In this document: positions 1-11,010 of the stretch, one piece after another
Layout: each line of letters opens with the position of its first letter
Numbering within the stretch: the stretch's first letter is position 1
DNA from: Monarcha castaneiventris obscurior
Taxonomy: Eukaryota; Chordata; Aves; Passeriformes; Monarchidae
Length of the DNA: 64,000 nucleotides
Assembly: GCA_026261815.1 (NCBI GenBank)
Contig: JAMPIT010000269.1
Location: forward strand, 1,116,001-1,180,000
Reading direction: 5' to 3'
The notes under the pieces: model-generated
What the model was told of the DNA's origin: nothing
Databases searched by the model: none
Seen by the model: only the letters and a program-made list of their open reading frames with translations
Program-made: the position numbers and the translations under genes

Positions 1-310
1 GGATTAGGATGGGACAGGGGATGAGGATGGCACAAGGACAGAAGATGAGGATGGGACAGGGGATGAGGATGAGGATGGGACAGGGACAGAGGATGAGGAT
101 GGGACAGGAGATGAGGATGGCACAAGGACAGAGGATGACAATGGGACAGGAGATGAGGATGGCACAAGGACAGAGGATGAGGATGGGACAGGGGATGAGG
201 ATGAGGATGGCACAAGGACAGAGGATGAGGATGGCACAAGGACAGAGGATGAGGATGGGACAGGAGATGAGGATGGCACAAGGACAGAGGATGAGGATGG
301 CACGAGGACA
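1..310. repeat. GC-rich minisatellite, 18/24-bp units
   Basis: Tandem array of two interleaved units, GGATGAGGATGGGACAGG (18 bp) and a 24-bp form starting GGATGAGGATGGCACAAGG. It begins at the window edge, so it probably extends upstream. Unit lengths are multiples of 6, which keeps one frame open on each strand (9-386 plus, 4-303 minus). Those frames translate to Met/Arg/Gly/Gln and Ser/Pro/Val low-complexity strings and are not taken as genes. Confidence 0.93.
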
Positions 311-386
311 GCTCGGAACTGGGACAGGGAATTGGTGCCCAGGGCTGCTGTCCTGCAGCTCCGGGGTCAGCTGGAAATGTCAGTAA

Positions 387-401
387 ACACACACACACAC
401 A
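387..401. repeat. (AC)n microsatellite
   Basis: Short uninterrupted AC run of about seven units, just downstream of the opening minisatellite. Confidence 0.85.
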
Positions 402-409
402 AGCCACCA

Positions 410-860
410 GATTGTGCTGACTTGTTAAATATAAACGAAAACATAATTAGATTTATAATGTGTCTCTCCTCATGCCCAATCACATAATTTACCAAAGCAG
501 GTGGGGGGAGAAGAACAAGCCCTCACAACCTGCTGAAATATCATTATTAACATGCACATGAAAAGTCAATTATGCCAGAGGGAGGTATTTAAGTGAAGTG
601 AGTTTCCATACTCTGGGATTACACCTTGGGGATTATATATTTCTTATTTATTTATTTATTTCCCCTCTGATCTCTGCTGCTGCTTAGCAGTGAGGAACAA
701 AAAAGGTACAAGCAGATATTTTTAATTCCCCTGAAGAAATAGCCAAATATGCAGATGAATAATTGTCCCTCTCCCCATCAATATTCTCCCCCATCACCAC
801 ATCGTAAAGACTCTCTGCTCTCCCCAGTCACATGGGTCTGTTTTATGGTGTTTAGTTTTA
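410..860. promoter_or_regulatory. Candidate conserved noncoding element
   Basis: AT-rich single-copy block that starts abruptly after GC-rich repeat DNA. It contains homeodomain-like words (ACATAATTAG near 450) and a short TTTA run near 644-660. Composition and lack of repeats suggest a regulatory element. This is inferred from pattern, with no alignment. Confidence 0.35.
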
Positions 861-2200
861 AATGACACCAGGGACTGGTCTTCCAGCCCTTCCCTGGGGA
901 GGACATTTGAAAGTGCTGTTATTATTAGTTGCAGTATTTATTATTTGTATTACAGCAGTGCCTTGGGGCTTCTGCTGGGACTGGGATCCCATTAGGTGGA
1001 TGCTGAACAGGGAAAGGCAGTTCCTGCCTCAGAGAGCTCTCAGCGAAAGCAGAAGGAGCAGGCAGAGGTGGGAGGGAGCGGGGAAGGGTGAAATGAGGTG
1101 TTGGAAGTCACAGAGGAAACCTCCCTGTGAACCGCAGCTCTTTGGGGCTGACCCCGTGTGACAGCAGAGCTCTGACCTGATCCCAAAGAACTGGAATCCC
1201 AAAGAGCTGCATCCAATTGTCCATTTTCAGGTTAAGGTCAGGCTGCCCCTCTGGGATGCTCTGCAAACAGAGGAGCTCACTCTGACCTTCCCCTTCCAGA
1301 GCAGGGCAGGGAGCAGGGGCAGCTCCGGGTTTGGGTCTCTGCTCCATTTAATTTGTGAGGGCAAAGTGCACCCCGAGCTGGGGCAGGCAGGGTTTCACTG
1401 CAGGTCCCAGCTCCAGGGGGTCCCACAGGGCTTTGTCCAGCAGAATTTGTGCCTCAGGAATCACCTCCCAGCCCTTTCCATGTCCTGTGAGAACACCTGT
1501 GTTCACTGGGACATCGAACCAGAGAAATACTCGCATTCCAGTCACTCTTTGAACAGAAATTTGCACCTGAGATTGAGATAAGGTTGGGATGTGGGCCAAT
1601 CAATGGAAAATGTGATCACACCGTAATTTGGGGACCTCAGTAACTCGTAGTGGGAAGCAGTGAGGCTTGGCCTGTTGTAAGGCCCAAACCATGCCTGGTT
1701 CAGGGCTCCCAGCACTGCTGGAGTCCTGGGCTGTGGTCAGGAAGGATCCCTCCCACCACACTGCACTGTCCTGTACATCCCTCCCTTTCTCTTTCTGCTC
1801 CCCCACCGACAGTGAGCAGATCTCAGATCTTTACATCCAGGAGGAGAACTTAATTAGCATCATTAAAACAAAGTCATCACAAACCAGTACAGAAATCCCT
1901 CAGACCCATAAAACTCCTGCAGAAGTGGATTCCTGAAGGCCTTTAGGACCCCTCAAGCACTGCTGAGCCCCTGCATCACTGCACTTGCTTCACCAGCCAT
2001 GGCTTTTCCACACATTCTTGCCTAAGGCGTGACAAATTTAATGGTGTGTGTTTTGCTGAGTTGTTGACTCTTGGTTTTCATCCCTGCTAAGTTTCTAGCG
2101 AGGCACAAACGTGTGTTTGTGAGCAGGGCTCTGTGTGCACAGCCCTGCCGTGGCTCCTTCCCCCCGGCCCTGCTGCAGAGTCCCCTCAGCCGAGCTCTGG
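861..2200. other. Spacer, no gene recognised
   Basis: Mixed-composition single-copy DNA. The only frame worth a note is 862-1161 (plus, 99 codons), which has a hydrophobic run near residues 18-35 but no recognisable family, so it is not called. No interspersed repeat was recognised. Confidence 0.5.
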
Positions 2201-2204
2201 GTTA

Positions 2205-2385
2205 GTGAGAACTGAACCACACTGAGAGGAAAACCAGGTTAAAGACCCGGGTTTTAGTTCCCTGTTAATTGCAGCTTATCTGGGGCCTGGATAATTGCTC
2301 ATAAATACCTGCTGAGTTGCCAAGCCTGTGTTAAGGCTTGTCAGTCTTTAATAAATCTTGAAGATTTAAGATGCTGCTCCTTGCT
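2205..2385. promoter_or_regulatory. Candidate conserved noncoding element
   Basis: Moderately AT-rich block with GTTAATTGCAG and GGATAATTGCTC words, then TTTAATAAATCTTG. It is separated by about 100 bp from the stronger block that follows and may be part of the same element. Confidence 0.33.
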
Positions 2386-2489
2386 GGTGCCCATCAGTCC
2401 CCGGTGCAAGGTAGGGCAGAGCCAGGCAGCCGAGCAGGATTCCTCCCGGGCTGCAGGGACGTGTGAGAAGGGCTGTGCAAGAGCTCCTG

Positions 2490-2925
2490 GAAAGGTCATT
2501 GGTATTTTTGGAGCAATAAATCATGGAGGGAAAGATTTGCATTTTGGCTGTATAAAATCCAGGGCTGGATTAGAGAGAGCATACTTTGCAGTAATATTTC
2601 TCTCCTGACTTGTTTTATTAGCTTCCTTTAAACATGTTACATTATTGCTTATAGAATTTCATTTACTTGGATTGGCAGCTTGATAAATATGTCTATTGGC
2701 GATGATTTGGATTGCTCTGGGCATTAATATTATTAAAACCTGTCACAAGGAAATGTCTGAAAGATGACTTACTGTAAAGATTACAGCATGAAATAAATCA
2801 TACAATGGTATTTGTTACCGTTTATGGCCTCTTGGAGCCGAGTCAATCCCTTTTTATGTTGCATTATTTTTCAAGTTTTTATAGCCTTACATTATATATC
2901 GCTGTCAGAAATGAACAGATGGGGT
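2490..2925. promoter_or_regulatory. Strong candidate conserved noncoding element
   Basis: About 430 bp of AT-rich, repeat-free sequence with a perfect octamer (ATTTGCAT, 2535-2542), a GGCATTAATATTATTAAAAC stretch near 2719 and many short A/T words. Stops occur in all frames, which argues against an exon. It is one of the clearest enhancer-like blocks in the window, but conservation has not been tested. Confidence 0.48.
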
Positions 2926-4139
2926 GTCAAACACGAGCCTTCTGAATAATTCCCACCCTCGGGTTATTTGTATGAAGGACAAGTGTAAAGCTGTGTTCTC
3001 GAGAAAAGGAGCGGGATGGAGGTGCAGGAAGTGTTGTTCCAGCGGGCAGCTCCTTTGTCAGCAGCACATTGTGCTTTTGAGCAGTACCTGGGCTCCAGGG
3101 CAGGGGCTCCGGGCAGGCAGGAGCAGAGCTGGGCACAGCAAACCCTCGTGGTGGCTCCAGCCCCACGTTCCCCCGGCCCTGCTGTGGCTGCTGCAGCACA
3201 GTGAGGTGTGAGGGGTGTTCAGTGACAGCCAAACCTCCCAGGGCTGGGGGAACACGGGCAAGGGTGGCTGCCTGGAGGCACCTCAGGGGTGGCATTCTAA
3301 AAAAAGCCCCCCCAGAACCACACAAATGGCATTTGGGGAGCTTGGGGAGTGCAAGGAGGCAGCTGAAGAGGTATTTTGGACACTGGAGCTTTGAGAACTG
3401 ATGTTAGCTGAGAAGATCCTCTAGGAAGAGGTGGTAATATTTTGCATCCCACTTTTTGCTGGGTTGAGAAGTCCCATTGTTCCTGCTCCGTATTTCTGAG
3501 GCCTTCTCCTCAGAGTCAGGGGCATGGATGGAGGGATGGTTAAGCTGATAACACACAGGCAGTTAATTTGGTTTATTTCAGTTACAAACACTCCAATGGG
3601 AGCTATGGTCCATCAGGGGTTTACTTCTCGATTCAGTTTGGGTTGGATTTTGTAAATAGGCCTCCAGTTATTCCTTTTTTCATTCCCTCTCCTTCTGGAG
3701 AGCAAAACATTTGGAATGCTGAGAGAAAACCCCTCAGCCCTTGCCTGCCCTCCTGCACAGGATTTTTCCTTCACTTCAGTTTGTGTCCCACTGGCTGCCT
3801 TTGGCACCCAGACTCCTGTGAGCTCAGCCAGCCATTCCTGACCAGTTCAGTCAGCTAATCCAGAGTTTATTCCAGCTGCTCTCCAGAGCTCCCTTCCCCT
3901 GTGCTCTCAGGCCTCTCTGGTACCATTGTAGATCAGAGAGCCTCTCCCTGTGTCCTCAGCCTCTTTTGCCTGCTCCGTGTGAAAATGCACCACCTCTCCC
4001 TGCTCCAGGCCCTCATCCCACATCCATCAGCAGGAGTTTTAGGGATTCCCACTCGCCCTGCAAGGAGCAGTTGTTCTGCTTGTTGTACCTGGAGCTGCAC
4101 CCACCTGGGCCCACTAATCCCATTCCAGGTTGTACAATG
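2926..4139. other. Spacer, no gene recognised
   Basis: GC-richer DNA with overlapping chance frames on both strands (for example 2927-3325 minus and 2924-3211 plus). The part around 3550-3680 is AT-richer and could be a weak element. No repeat family was recognised. Confidence 0.45.
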
Positions 4140-4555
4140 GCATAATCACCTGGAGAATTTGCATGACTGATGGTGTGAGTTCTGAGTGCATAAGGATAAG
4201 TTTCATAATTAGCTTTCCCTGTGAACTTGTGCAAACCAGCCTATTTATAATTTGGTCAGCTCCTGATTTTTAATGAGGGTGCTGAGAGGGACCGAAGCCT
4301 CTGGCAGCATCGTTTCATATTTTAATTACCCACAGTAATTCTGACAATTACACCAATGTCATAAATCACATCATAATGACCCATTAAAAAAAACACCCCT
4401 ATTTAATGATTGGATGAGGATTTAAATTAAACAGACGCGCAATGGCTTAACAAGAAGCCAAAAGCTCCATGGAGTTTCAAAGTGTTCCAAATCTTTTCAT
4501 TGAGCCACGGCTCCAAAAGATGAAGAAACTTTGTGCAAAGTTTCTTTCACAGGCC
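4140..4555. promoter_or_regulatory. Strong candidate conserved noncoding element
   Basis: AT-rich block with an octamer at 4157-4164 (ATTTGCAT) and repeated homeodomain-like cores (CATAATTAGC near 4205, TTTTAATTACC near 4319, ATTTAAATTAAAC near 4420). No open frame of note. It looks like a developmental enhancer and is unaligned. Confidence 0.45.
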
Positions 4556-5174
4556 AAGTCCTGATTTCTTTTCCATGAGATGAAATCCATTCCTGTGTCC
4601 CAGGCTAGGACTGGACTTCTGCATGATTAGAGCCTCCATTGGCCGTTCTGGTCTCTGCCTTGTAGTCCAGGAGGATTTAGGATGTCCCTTGCAGTTGGCA
4701 ATGCCAATCCCGTGGTCACAAACACCCCTGGATGCCACTGCAGCTCAGTGACATTGGGTTTTAGCCAGGAAACTTGAGTTTTGGGAGGGGTAGCATCGAG
4801 CCACAGCTCACATGTTCTGGCAGGGAGCTTTTGCTGCACTGCCTGGGGTTCAGTGCAGTCTGAACTGGTCCCTGAGTGAGGTGTTCCATGCCCTGCTCAC
4901 CAGGGACTCCTGCTGAGGGGGGCAGTGGGTCAGGGGTGCTCAGCATCACTTCTCCCCCCGGTGATTTCTTGTGCCATGCTTTAAATGGAAGCAGGGCAGG
5001 GCTAGGCTGCAGGTGACTCCCCTGAGGAACAGAATCCACACGAAGGTGCCACCAGATCACCCCAAATGGGGCTGTGCTCCCCAGCACAGGGTTCAGCTGA
5101 GCCCTGGCTCCCTGCTTTGGGCCCTCCGTGAAAATCACTTCTATTATCTCAGGTCTCGAGCAAGCCAACTCCTG
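4556..5174. other. Spacer, no gene recognised
   Basis: Ordinary single-copy DNA. A 135-codon minus frame (4761-5168) has no recognisable domain and overlaps frames on the other strand. Confidence 0.45.
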
Positions 5175-5690
5175 CTCTTTGGATTATTTTGCTATTAATA
5201 ACGTCACAATAAGTGGGTGGAAGTAGCTAATGGCTCTAAGCCACAAATGATCCCAAATGTTCCCAGTCTCTGCTCTCCTGTAAACCTTGACAGATTGGGA
5301 GTGCTTAGTAAAATATTGTAACACTCAACACGCATTTACAAGACAGAGATCCGTCCCATGACGGCTTCCAGATGTGCGAGTGTGTGCAATTTCATAATTC
5401 AGGAACAGACTCTATTGCCCTCTGCAGATCCCCCATCAGGCTGTTCATAAATGCTGCTCATAATTAAATTAACCCACTAACTAGCCATGCAAATTTTGAT
5501 AAGCAGTGACCAAAAAAATAAAAGCAGGGAGCTGTTGAGATGCTCTCAGAAAATGACAAGGTTGTCTTCAGGGATTTTTTGTCATTATGAGAAGACTTGT
5601 TTTTTTCCCCTTCCTGTTTGCCAAATTCTACTTTGTCCCTTCGTACATGACAACTGTTTCAAGGTTTTAATCTAATAATTAGGAGCTGAA
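5175..5690. promoter_or_regulatory. Strong candidate conserved noncoding element
   Basis: Long AT-rich block with TAATAACGTCACAATAA near 5196 (CRE-like ACGTCA), TAATTAAATTAACCC near 5461 and a perfect octamer ATGCAAAT at 5487-5494. It is repeat-free with no sustained frame. It may be two adjacent elements split near 5280. Confidence 0.45.
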
Positions 5691-5827
5691 TTTTGCCACC
5701 CTTCCTCAAGCTGTCTGCTGCCTGCCTCTCGGAACAGCCTCCCTGCAATCAGAGCAGCCTCTGCTCTGTGTGTGGGTAGGAGGACCAGGCTTTGTGTTTT
5801 GAAATGCAACCTGTGCCCAGCCCAGGA

Positions 5828-5950
5828 GCAGTGGGAGAGCAGGAGAAAAGATGGAGAGCAGGAGGGAAGGGATGGAGAGCAGGAGGGAAGGGATGGGGAC
5901 AGGTGGGAAGGGATGCAGCAGTGGGAGAGCAGGAGGGAAGGGATGCAGGG
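5828..5950. repeat. 21-bp minisatellite
   Basis: About five copies of GGAGAGCAGGAGGGAAGGGA(T). Unit starts at 5853, 5874 and 5895 show an exact 21-bp period, and the last copies are degenerate. The period is a multiple of 3, which explains the long overlapping frames here (5772-6041 plus, 5706-6017 minus). Confidence 0.88.
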
Positions 5951-6364
5951 TTTGTTTTGGGTGGGGTTTGGATGCAGAAATGGAGAACAGGTGACAGTGG
6001 CCTCCCTTCCCTGTCACTCTGAGGTTTCTGCAGGGCCCTGAAGCACCGAGCTCGATGTTCAGGCAGTTTGGAATTTCTCCATGAACTCCCCAGGCTTTGC
6101 CACAGGAATTCTTCCTAAGGCATCATCACCTGGAGCCTGGTCAGCAGAGAACCTTGGCTCTGTGTCACAGTGTGGTACCAAACAACACCTATTTCACACC
6201 AGGATTCAGCCTTTGTTCCTGCATTGTGTAAACCCCAGTGCCACACAGCTCCCTCCATGCTCTTTCTCAGTTCAGCTTAGTTTACCTTTATTGTTCCTGT
6301 TCCAAGCTCTAAATAAAGCTGGAGTCCCTAACCTTGGTGGGGGGCTGGAAGGATTGCTGCCGTA
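5951..6364. other. Spacer, no gene recognised
   Basis: Single-copy DNA between a minisatellite and the next AT-rich block. No motif or repeat family was recognised. Confidence 0.4.
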
Positions 6365-6645
6365 GAGATGATAACTGCAGACTATTTTTATTTTAGTGTT
6401 TTCTGTGCAACTGCACTGACTTCACTGGGATTACATGTGCATTGCTCAGGGGCAGACTCAGTTCAGTGGATGTAATTAAGAAAAATTTAACTACTCATTT
6501 TTAAGATTGGTTTTACTTGTTGCCTGATGTATTTGTTAATTATGGGATGGAATACTCTAAATTATAATATTTTGCAACAACACGTAATACCTCTGAGTCG
6601 AGTAATTAAACCTCACAGTTCCTCGTGAGGTAGGGGAGGCTCTTT
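6365..6645. promoter_or_regulatory. Candidate conserved noncoding element
   Basis: AT-rich block containing GATGTAATTAAG, GTTAATTATGG and GAGTAATTAAACC, all TAATTA-core sites, and no repeats. The edges are sharp against GC-rich flanks. Confidence 0.4.
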
Positions 6646-6949
6646 GATGCTTTGGAGTGATTTAATCCAGGAGGATGAATCAGCCAAGCCCAGACAAGCC
6701 CCACGTCCCGACAATGCAGGCTGGGGGTGAGGGAAGGGGCTCTGAGGGGCCTTCAGAGGCTCAGCCAATGTTCATCCGTGTGTGTGAGAAACCCCACTCC
6801 TCCCCAAGGACAAGGGCAGCACATGTGCGGGTCTGGGAGCGAGTCAAAAGCAGTGAGAGGGTCCCCAAATGGGATGAGGACAGAACAGGCCAAGTGTTAA
6901 ATCATCCCTGAGGCTGGGAAGGAGTTGGGGTTGTGCTGGTGGAGCCCCA

Positions 6950-7372
6950 GCCCGTGGGGCCAGGCCCTCACAGGGGTTTGCCCTCACTGACCCCTCGCCT
7001 GGCTGCGTTTTTGGGACCAGGCACCCACAGGGGTTTGCTCTCACTGACCCCTCACCTGGCTGTGTTTTTGGGGCCAGGAACCCACAGGGGTTTGCCCTCA
7101 CTGACCCCTCTCCTGGCTGCGTTTTTGGGGACAGACTCTCACAGGGCTTTCCCCTCACTGACCCCTCTCCTGGCTGCATTTTTGGGACCAGGCCCTCACA
7201 GGGGTTTGTCCTCACTGACCCCTCTCCTGGCTGCATTTTTGGGGACAGGCTCTCACAGGGGTTTGCCCTCACTGACCCCTCTCCTGGCTGCGTTTTTGGG
7301 ACCAGGCACCCACAGGGCTTTGCCCTCACTGACCCCTCACTGGCTGCATTCCTGGGGCCAGGGGTGCAGGCC
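6950..7372. repeat. 57-bp minisatellite, seven full copies
   Basis: The CACAGG anchor of each unit falls at 6969, 7026, 7083, 7140, 7197, 7254 and 7311, an exact 57-bp period with no drift. Each unit carries CCTCACTGACCCCTC and GGCTGC(A/G)TTTTTGGG. As 57 is 19 codons, both strands stay open: minus 6844-7641 (265 codons, 19-residue repeat with PGEGSVRANPC) and plus 6933-7385. Outside the array neither frame shows a known domain. A repeat-containing exon cannot be excluded from sequence alone but is unlikely. Confidence 0.95.
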
Positions 7373-7619
7373 TTGTTTGTTCTGAGGGGCTCTGTGAGTC
7401 GGCCCCGACCCCTCCATCTCTCTGGGTGAGATTCAGAACGACCAAAAAGCCCTGATTGCCAGGGATTTGCTGCTGTTTCGTAGCTGGAGCACGGAAGGAA
7501 CCCAAGCCCCCAGCCCTCGGTGTGCACACGTGGCTCCAAGGCTCTTTGTGGCCACGTTTTCCGTGACAAGGGATGGAAGAGCTGACGTCGGGAGACTGCA
7601 GGCGAGGGATTCAACAAAG
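7373..7619. other. Spacer, no gene recognised
   Basis: GC-rich DNA after the 57-bp array. It holds the N-terminal part of the minus-strand chance frame that ends at 6844. No other signal was seen. Confidence 0.4.
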
Positions 7620-7890
7620 CTTTAGGGCTTTGCAGAGGCATTATGAAGAATTTAAAGATAGCTTGTCAGCGGGAAGTTGTTGGCAGCTCACAATTTGATA
7701 AAAGGACTTCCACTCCCTGCCTCCTAATGCTACAGACAACTGTTAATCACTTATGTTAGTCCTCAAATGAAGTTTGAAACATCTTGGATGTGTCTGGCCA
7801 TCTTTTAGCGTAGCTGAGAGCTACATTATCTCCTTTGATTCATGGAAATGTGAGTGACTGGTTTGCATTAGGTCATGGCTGAGGGAAGAG
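7620..7890. promoter_or_regulatory. Candidate conserved noncoding element
   Basis: AT-rich block with AACTGTTAATCACTTATG near 7737 and GGTTTGCATTAGG near 7861. No repeats and no frame of note. It abuts GC-rich DNA sharply. Confidence 0.42.
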
Positions 7891-8059
7891 GCAAAAAAGA
7901 AACGGAATTTGCAGAGTGTGTGGCAGAAGGAGCCCTTAATTAGAGAGTGGCTGTTCGGTCAGGGTGGGCTTGGCCTCAGCAGGGTGGGGCCATCACCAAG
8001 AGAGTTTCCTGCAGTCTCTTTCCTCTCTCTCCCACTTCAGGGATCCAACAGGTGCCTCC

Positions 8060-8195
8060 TCCCAAGCCGATATATTTCCCACAATATTAGAACGAGGAGC
8101 TGTCATTTCTGACAGGTTGTGTACAGAGATGATGGCTTTATTATGATCAGGATGCATCCATTGATTGATTGGAAAATCTGAGTCGAGGAAGGAGC
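8060..8195. promoter_or_regulatory. Candidate conserved noncoding element (short)
   Basis: Short AT-rich block with CACAATATTAG and two TGATTGATTGG-like words near 8160. It also holds CTGTCATTTCTGACAG near 8100, a near-palindrome of TGACAG-type (MEIS/TGIF-like) sites. Confidence 0.35.
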
Positions 8196-8749
8196 TCGTG
8201 AGAAGAGGCTCTGACTTGCCAAAATGCCATCGGATCCGTGGCCTGGGGATTTGCTGTGTGAGGAGGGGACGTGTGGCTGATGGAGGCACTGGCAGAGATA
8301 TGATGGGGTTCATGGCCCCCCTGCCCTTCAGTTTGGGACCAGTTTGCTAAATTCGGGCAAACCACTTGGAAGCCTCTCCCTGCTCCTTGTCAGAGATGCA
8401 AATTTACCTTTCCTCCTGCTGAGGGCTGGGTGATTCACAGCTCTTCCAAACCCTGCTTCCCACGAGGTGCTGTCTGCCTGTGAAACCTTCACAGGAGCCC
8501 TGCAAGGGGCAGAAGAGAAGAGCAGGGACAGAAGTCGTGGTGCCTTTGGCCACCTCATGACTTGCGCAAGAATTCAGCTCAGTTCCAGTCTCTTCAAGCA
8601 GCTCGATGGTCAGAGCAGCATGTGCTTGAAGCTTTTGTTTCACGTGCTCTTGTTGCTGCTTCTGAGCTGCCCCAGTGCTCACAAACACAGCACAAAGCTG
8701 CAATCTGAAATCAGCCTCTCAGAATGCCCTGCAACGTGGACGTAATTTA
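8196..8749. other. Spacer, no gene recognised
   Basis: Mixed single-copy DNA. A perfect octamer ATGCAAAT lies at 8396-8403. Frames on both strands overlap one another and match nothing known. Confidence 0.4.
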
Positions 8750-8960
8750 AAGTCTCTGAAGACAAGGGGAAAATTCCTGCTGACTTCTCTTTGCTCTTAA
8801 TCAAGCCAATGTTTATATAAATATTGCTTCAGTGAAGGTCCCCACTGAAGAACTCATTATTTAAAATAATCCTCGGGACAGAGTCCAAGCAGCAATAAAC
8901 ATCACAGCTGATACAATAATTCAAGGAAACACTTTGCAGTATATTTTTCCTTATGTTTGT
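8750..8960. promoter_or_regulatory. Candidate conserved noncoding element (weak)
   Basis: AT-rich stretch with AATGTTTATATAAATATTGC near 8809 and CATTATTTAAAATAATCC near 8853, the latter close to an inverted repeat. No repeat family was recognised. Confidence 0.3.
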
Positions 8961-10340
8961 CTCAGCTGACATTGACAAAGGAATTCCTGCACCGCACAGC
9001 CCTTTCCCCATCCTGGCATGGTTCATGTGTGACTCACACAACCTCGTTTTTCCTTGCTACTACAGACACCAAAGCTGCGATGCCGACAAGGAGGGCACCT
9101 CAGAGGGGATCCCAGCTTGGCTGCACTGCAGCTGCTGAGGGGCTGTTCTGGGCTGGGCAGCTCCTCGCTGTGCCCTGGGTTCTGCTAGCCAAGGAGGGAG
9201 CAGCAGAGTCCTCCTGGATCCTGCAGGGACATTCCCATGGGCGCTGCTCTGCTGCAGGAGGCTCTGCTGCTGGCTGGGGGGGTTGCTTTTGGCGTCTTCA
9301 CGTGTCCTCCTCCTTGTTCTCTGGGAACAAGCTGGAGCTTCCACTGCTCATTCCACGGCCATATTTCCTCGTGATGTACGTGGTAACCTGGGAACAGAAA
9401 GATCTCCAAGGTAACAAGGGATCAGCGATGCCTTCTGTGTTCAACCAAAGCAGGGCAGGCACCTTCCCTCAGGAGATGGACACTGACTGACACTGGTTTT
9501 ACTCAGGAATTTTGTGTGCTGTGTTCCCAGGCCCCTGGGCCCGTGCCATTATTGATCAGGAGATCTCTAAGACAGTTTGGTTTATTTATTTAATGCGCCT
9601 AATCCGTAAAAGAACAAACCCCATCTCGAAATGGCAGGTTGTGCTCAGAGCTGCCAGAGAGCTGAGAGTAGGCAACCAGATCTTGCAATGAGGTGATCAA
9701 AGATTTCATCAAAAATACAGAATGTTCAAGCTGTTCTGCCAGCTGGGAGACTTGTAGCAGGCTGGAATTCATGCTGCTTGAAATGCTGCAGCTTCCTCCC
9801 GAGCAAATAAAAGGGCCCTATTGCCCAGCAACCTCCAAAATAGGATTAGTCACTCCAAACGGGCAGATATCCCAACAGGACTGGGAGCTCAGCTCTGGGA
9901 ACTCAGGGATGATGTTTGGAAAAGATCTTACAGGCAGGTTTGCATGAGGGAAAAGCTCCCGAGTGCTGGCGTGCCCCAGCTCCCCTGTGCCACTCGAGTT
10001 CTGTGCTGAGGGGTTTGTGTGGCTGGGCCAGGCTCTGCAGGGAGCTCTGTGTGAGCACCAGCAGCGTCCACTGAGGGAGCCAGGGCAAAAATGGCTTTTG
10101 CACTTGGTGTTCCTGCAGCATCTTCCTGTTCAACCACGATTCTGGTTCAGGCAGGGTCTCAAAGGCCTGGGAGCCTGAGATGCATTTTTGGGAGGGAGTT
10201 GGGTGCTTGCCAGAGGCCCAGGCTGTGCTTTGGGTGTCTGAAAGCTTCGTTTTTAAAGCTGTTTGGGTGCTCCGAGGTGCAAATACACTCCCAGGGGCTT
10301 TGTCATAACACTGCAGCATTTCCTTGTGGTGTGAAACCCA
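8961..10340. other. Spacer, no gene recognised
   Basis: GC-richer single-copy DNA with an AT-richer patch near 9570-9620. A 177-codon plus frame (8957-9490) and a 207-codon minus frame (9903-10526) show no domain, and the latter runs through the GGAT repeat. Confidence 0.4.
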
Positions 10341-10463
10341 GGATGGATGGATGGATGGATGGATGGATGGATGGATGGATGGATGGATGGATGGACGGAT
10401 GATGGATGGTTGGATAAAGGATGGATAAAGGATGGATAAAGGATGGATAAAGGATGGATAAAG
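10341..10463. repeat. (GGAT)n microsatellite plus 11-bp derivative
   Basis: About 17 GGAT units (10341-10411) pass directly into about five copies of an 11-bp unit, GGATGGATAAA. The second array seems to derive from the first. Frames here read as Trp-Met-Asp-Gly or Ile-His-Pro-Ser strings and are artefacts. Confidence 0.95.
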
Positions 10464-10529
10464 GCTGTACATTACGGAGCTCCTCCTTGATGGCCGTGCA
10501 AAGCACAAGTCATGAAAACGTGTCACAAA

Positions 10530-10640
10530 ATGTTCTTCTGATTTTTATCTGAGGCATTAAATAATCATGGAGATTTTTTTTATTTTAGCATTGATCCAAT
10601 GTGACCAAAATGTTTGGGAATTAAGGTATTTTTTCCCCCT
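10530..10640. promoter_or_regulatory. Candidate conserved noncoding element (weak)
   Basis: Short AT-rich stretch with GGCATTAAATAATCATGG near 10552 and TTTTATTTTAGCATTGATCC near 10577. It may belong with the stronger block that follows. Confidence 0.28.
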
Positions 10641-10784
10641 TGACCTCAGTAATGAAGGGATAAATGCCAGACCTGGCCAGTGCTGGTTGGGAGGAAGGCC
10701 CAAGTCCTTCCTGGTGCCCCACCTGGCCCTGCTGCTCATTCCCTGCTTGGGCTGCTCCTCTCGGGCTCGTAATTGTGCATTTCC

Positions 10785-11010
10785 TCTGCAGATTTCAGCA
10801 GTAATAGTTTTTCCAATTGTTCCTATAAAATAAGCTATAAAATAGATTGTGTTTTTAATTGTTTAGCTTCATTCAGCAGACTAATCGTTGGACTTCAGGC
10901 ATGTTACATTAAATACAGCTAAAGGTTTCATTATTCAATTTAAACTAATCTAATTAGTTAGAGACAATCATTTAATTTGGTTATGATTCTAATCTCTCAT
11001 CAGGAAACTT
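10785..11010. promoter_or_regulatory. Strong candidate conserved noncoding element
   Basis: Very AT-rich, repeat-free block. It contains ATCTAATTA at 10948-10956, followed at once by GTTAGAGACAATCATTTAAT, plus TTTTTAATTGTTTAGC and ATTCAATTTAAAC. The density of homeodomain-type cores is among the highest in the window. Confidence 0.48.

Noticed and set aside
4..386. Low-complexity Ser/Pro/Val and Met/Arg/Gly/Gln frames at the window start
   Set aside because: Both are readings of an 18/24-bp minisatellite with unit lengths divisible by 3.
862..1161. 99-codon plus frame with a hydrophobic segment like a signal anchor
   Set aside because: No family resemblance, no supporting splice or promoter signals, and a similar hydrophobic run can arise by chance from GTT/ATT-rich DNA.
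6844..7641. 265-codon minus frame with a 19-residue repeat as a repeat protein
   Set aside because: The repeat is fully explained by a 57-bp minisatellite whose length is a multiple of 3. The opposite strand is open too, and the flanking residues show no domain.
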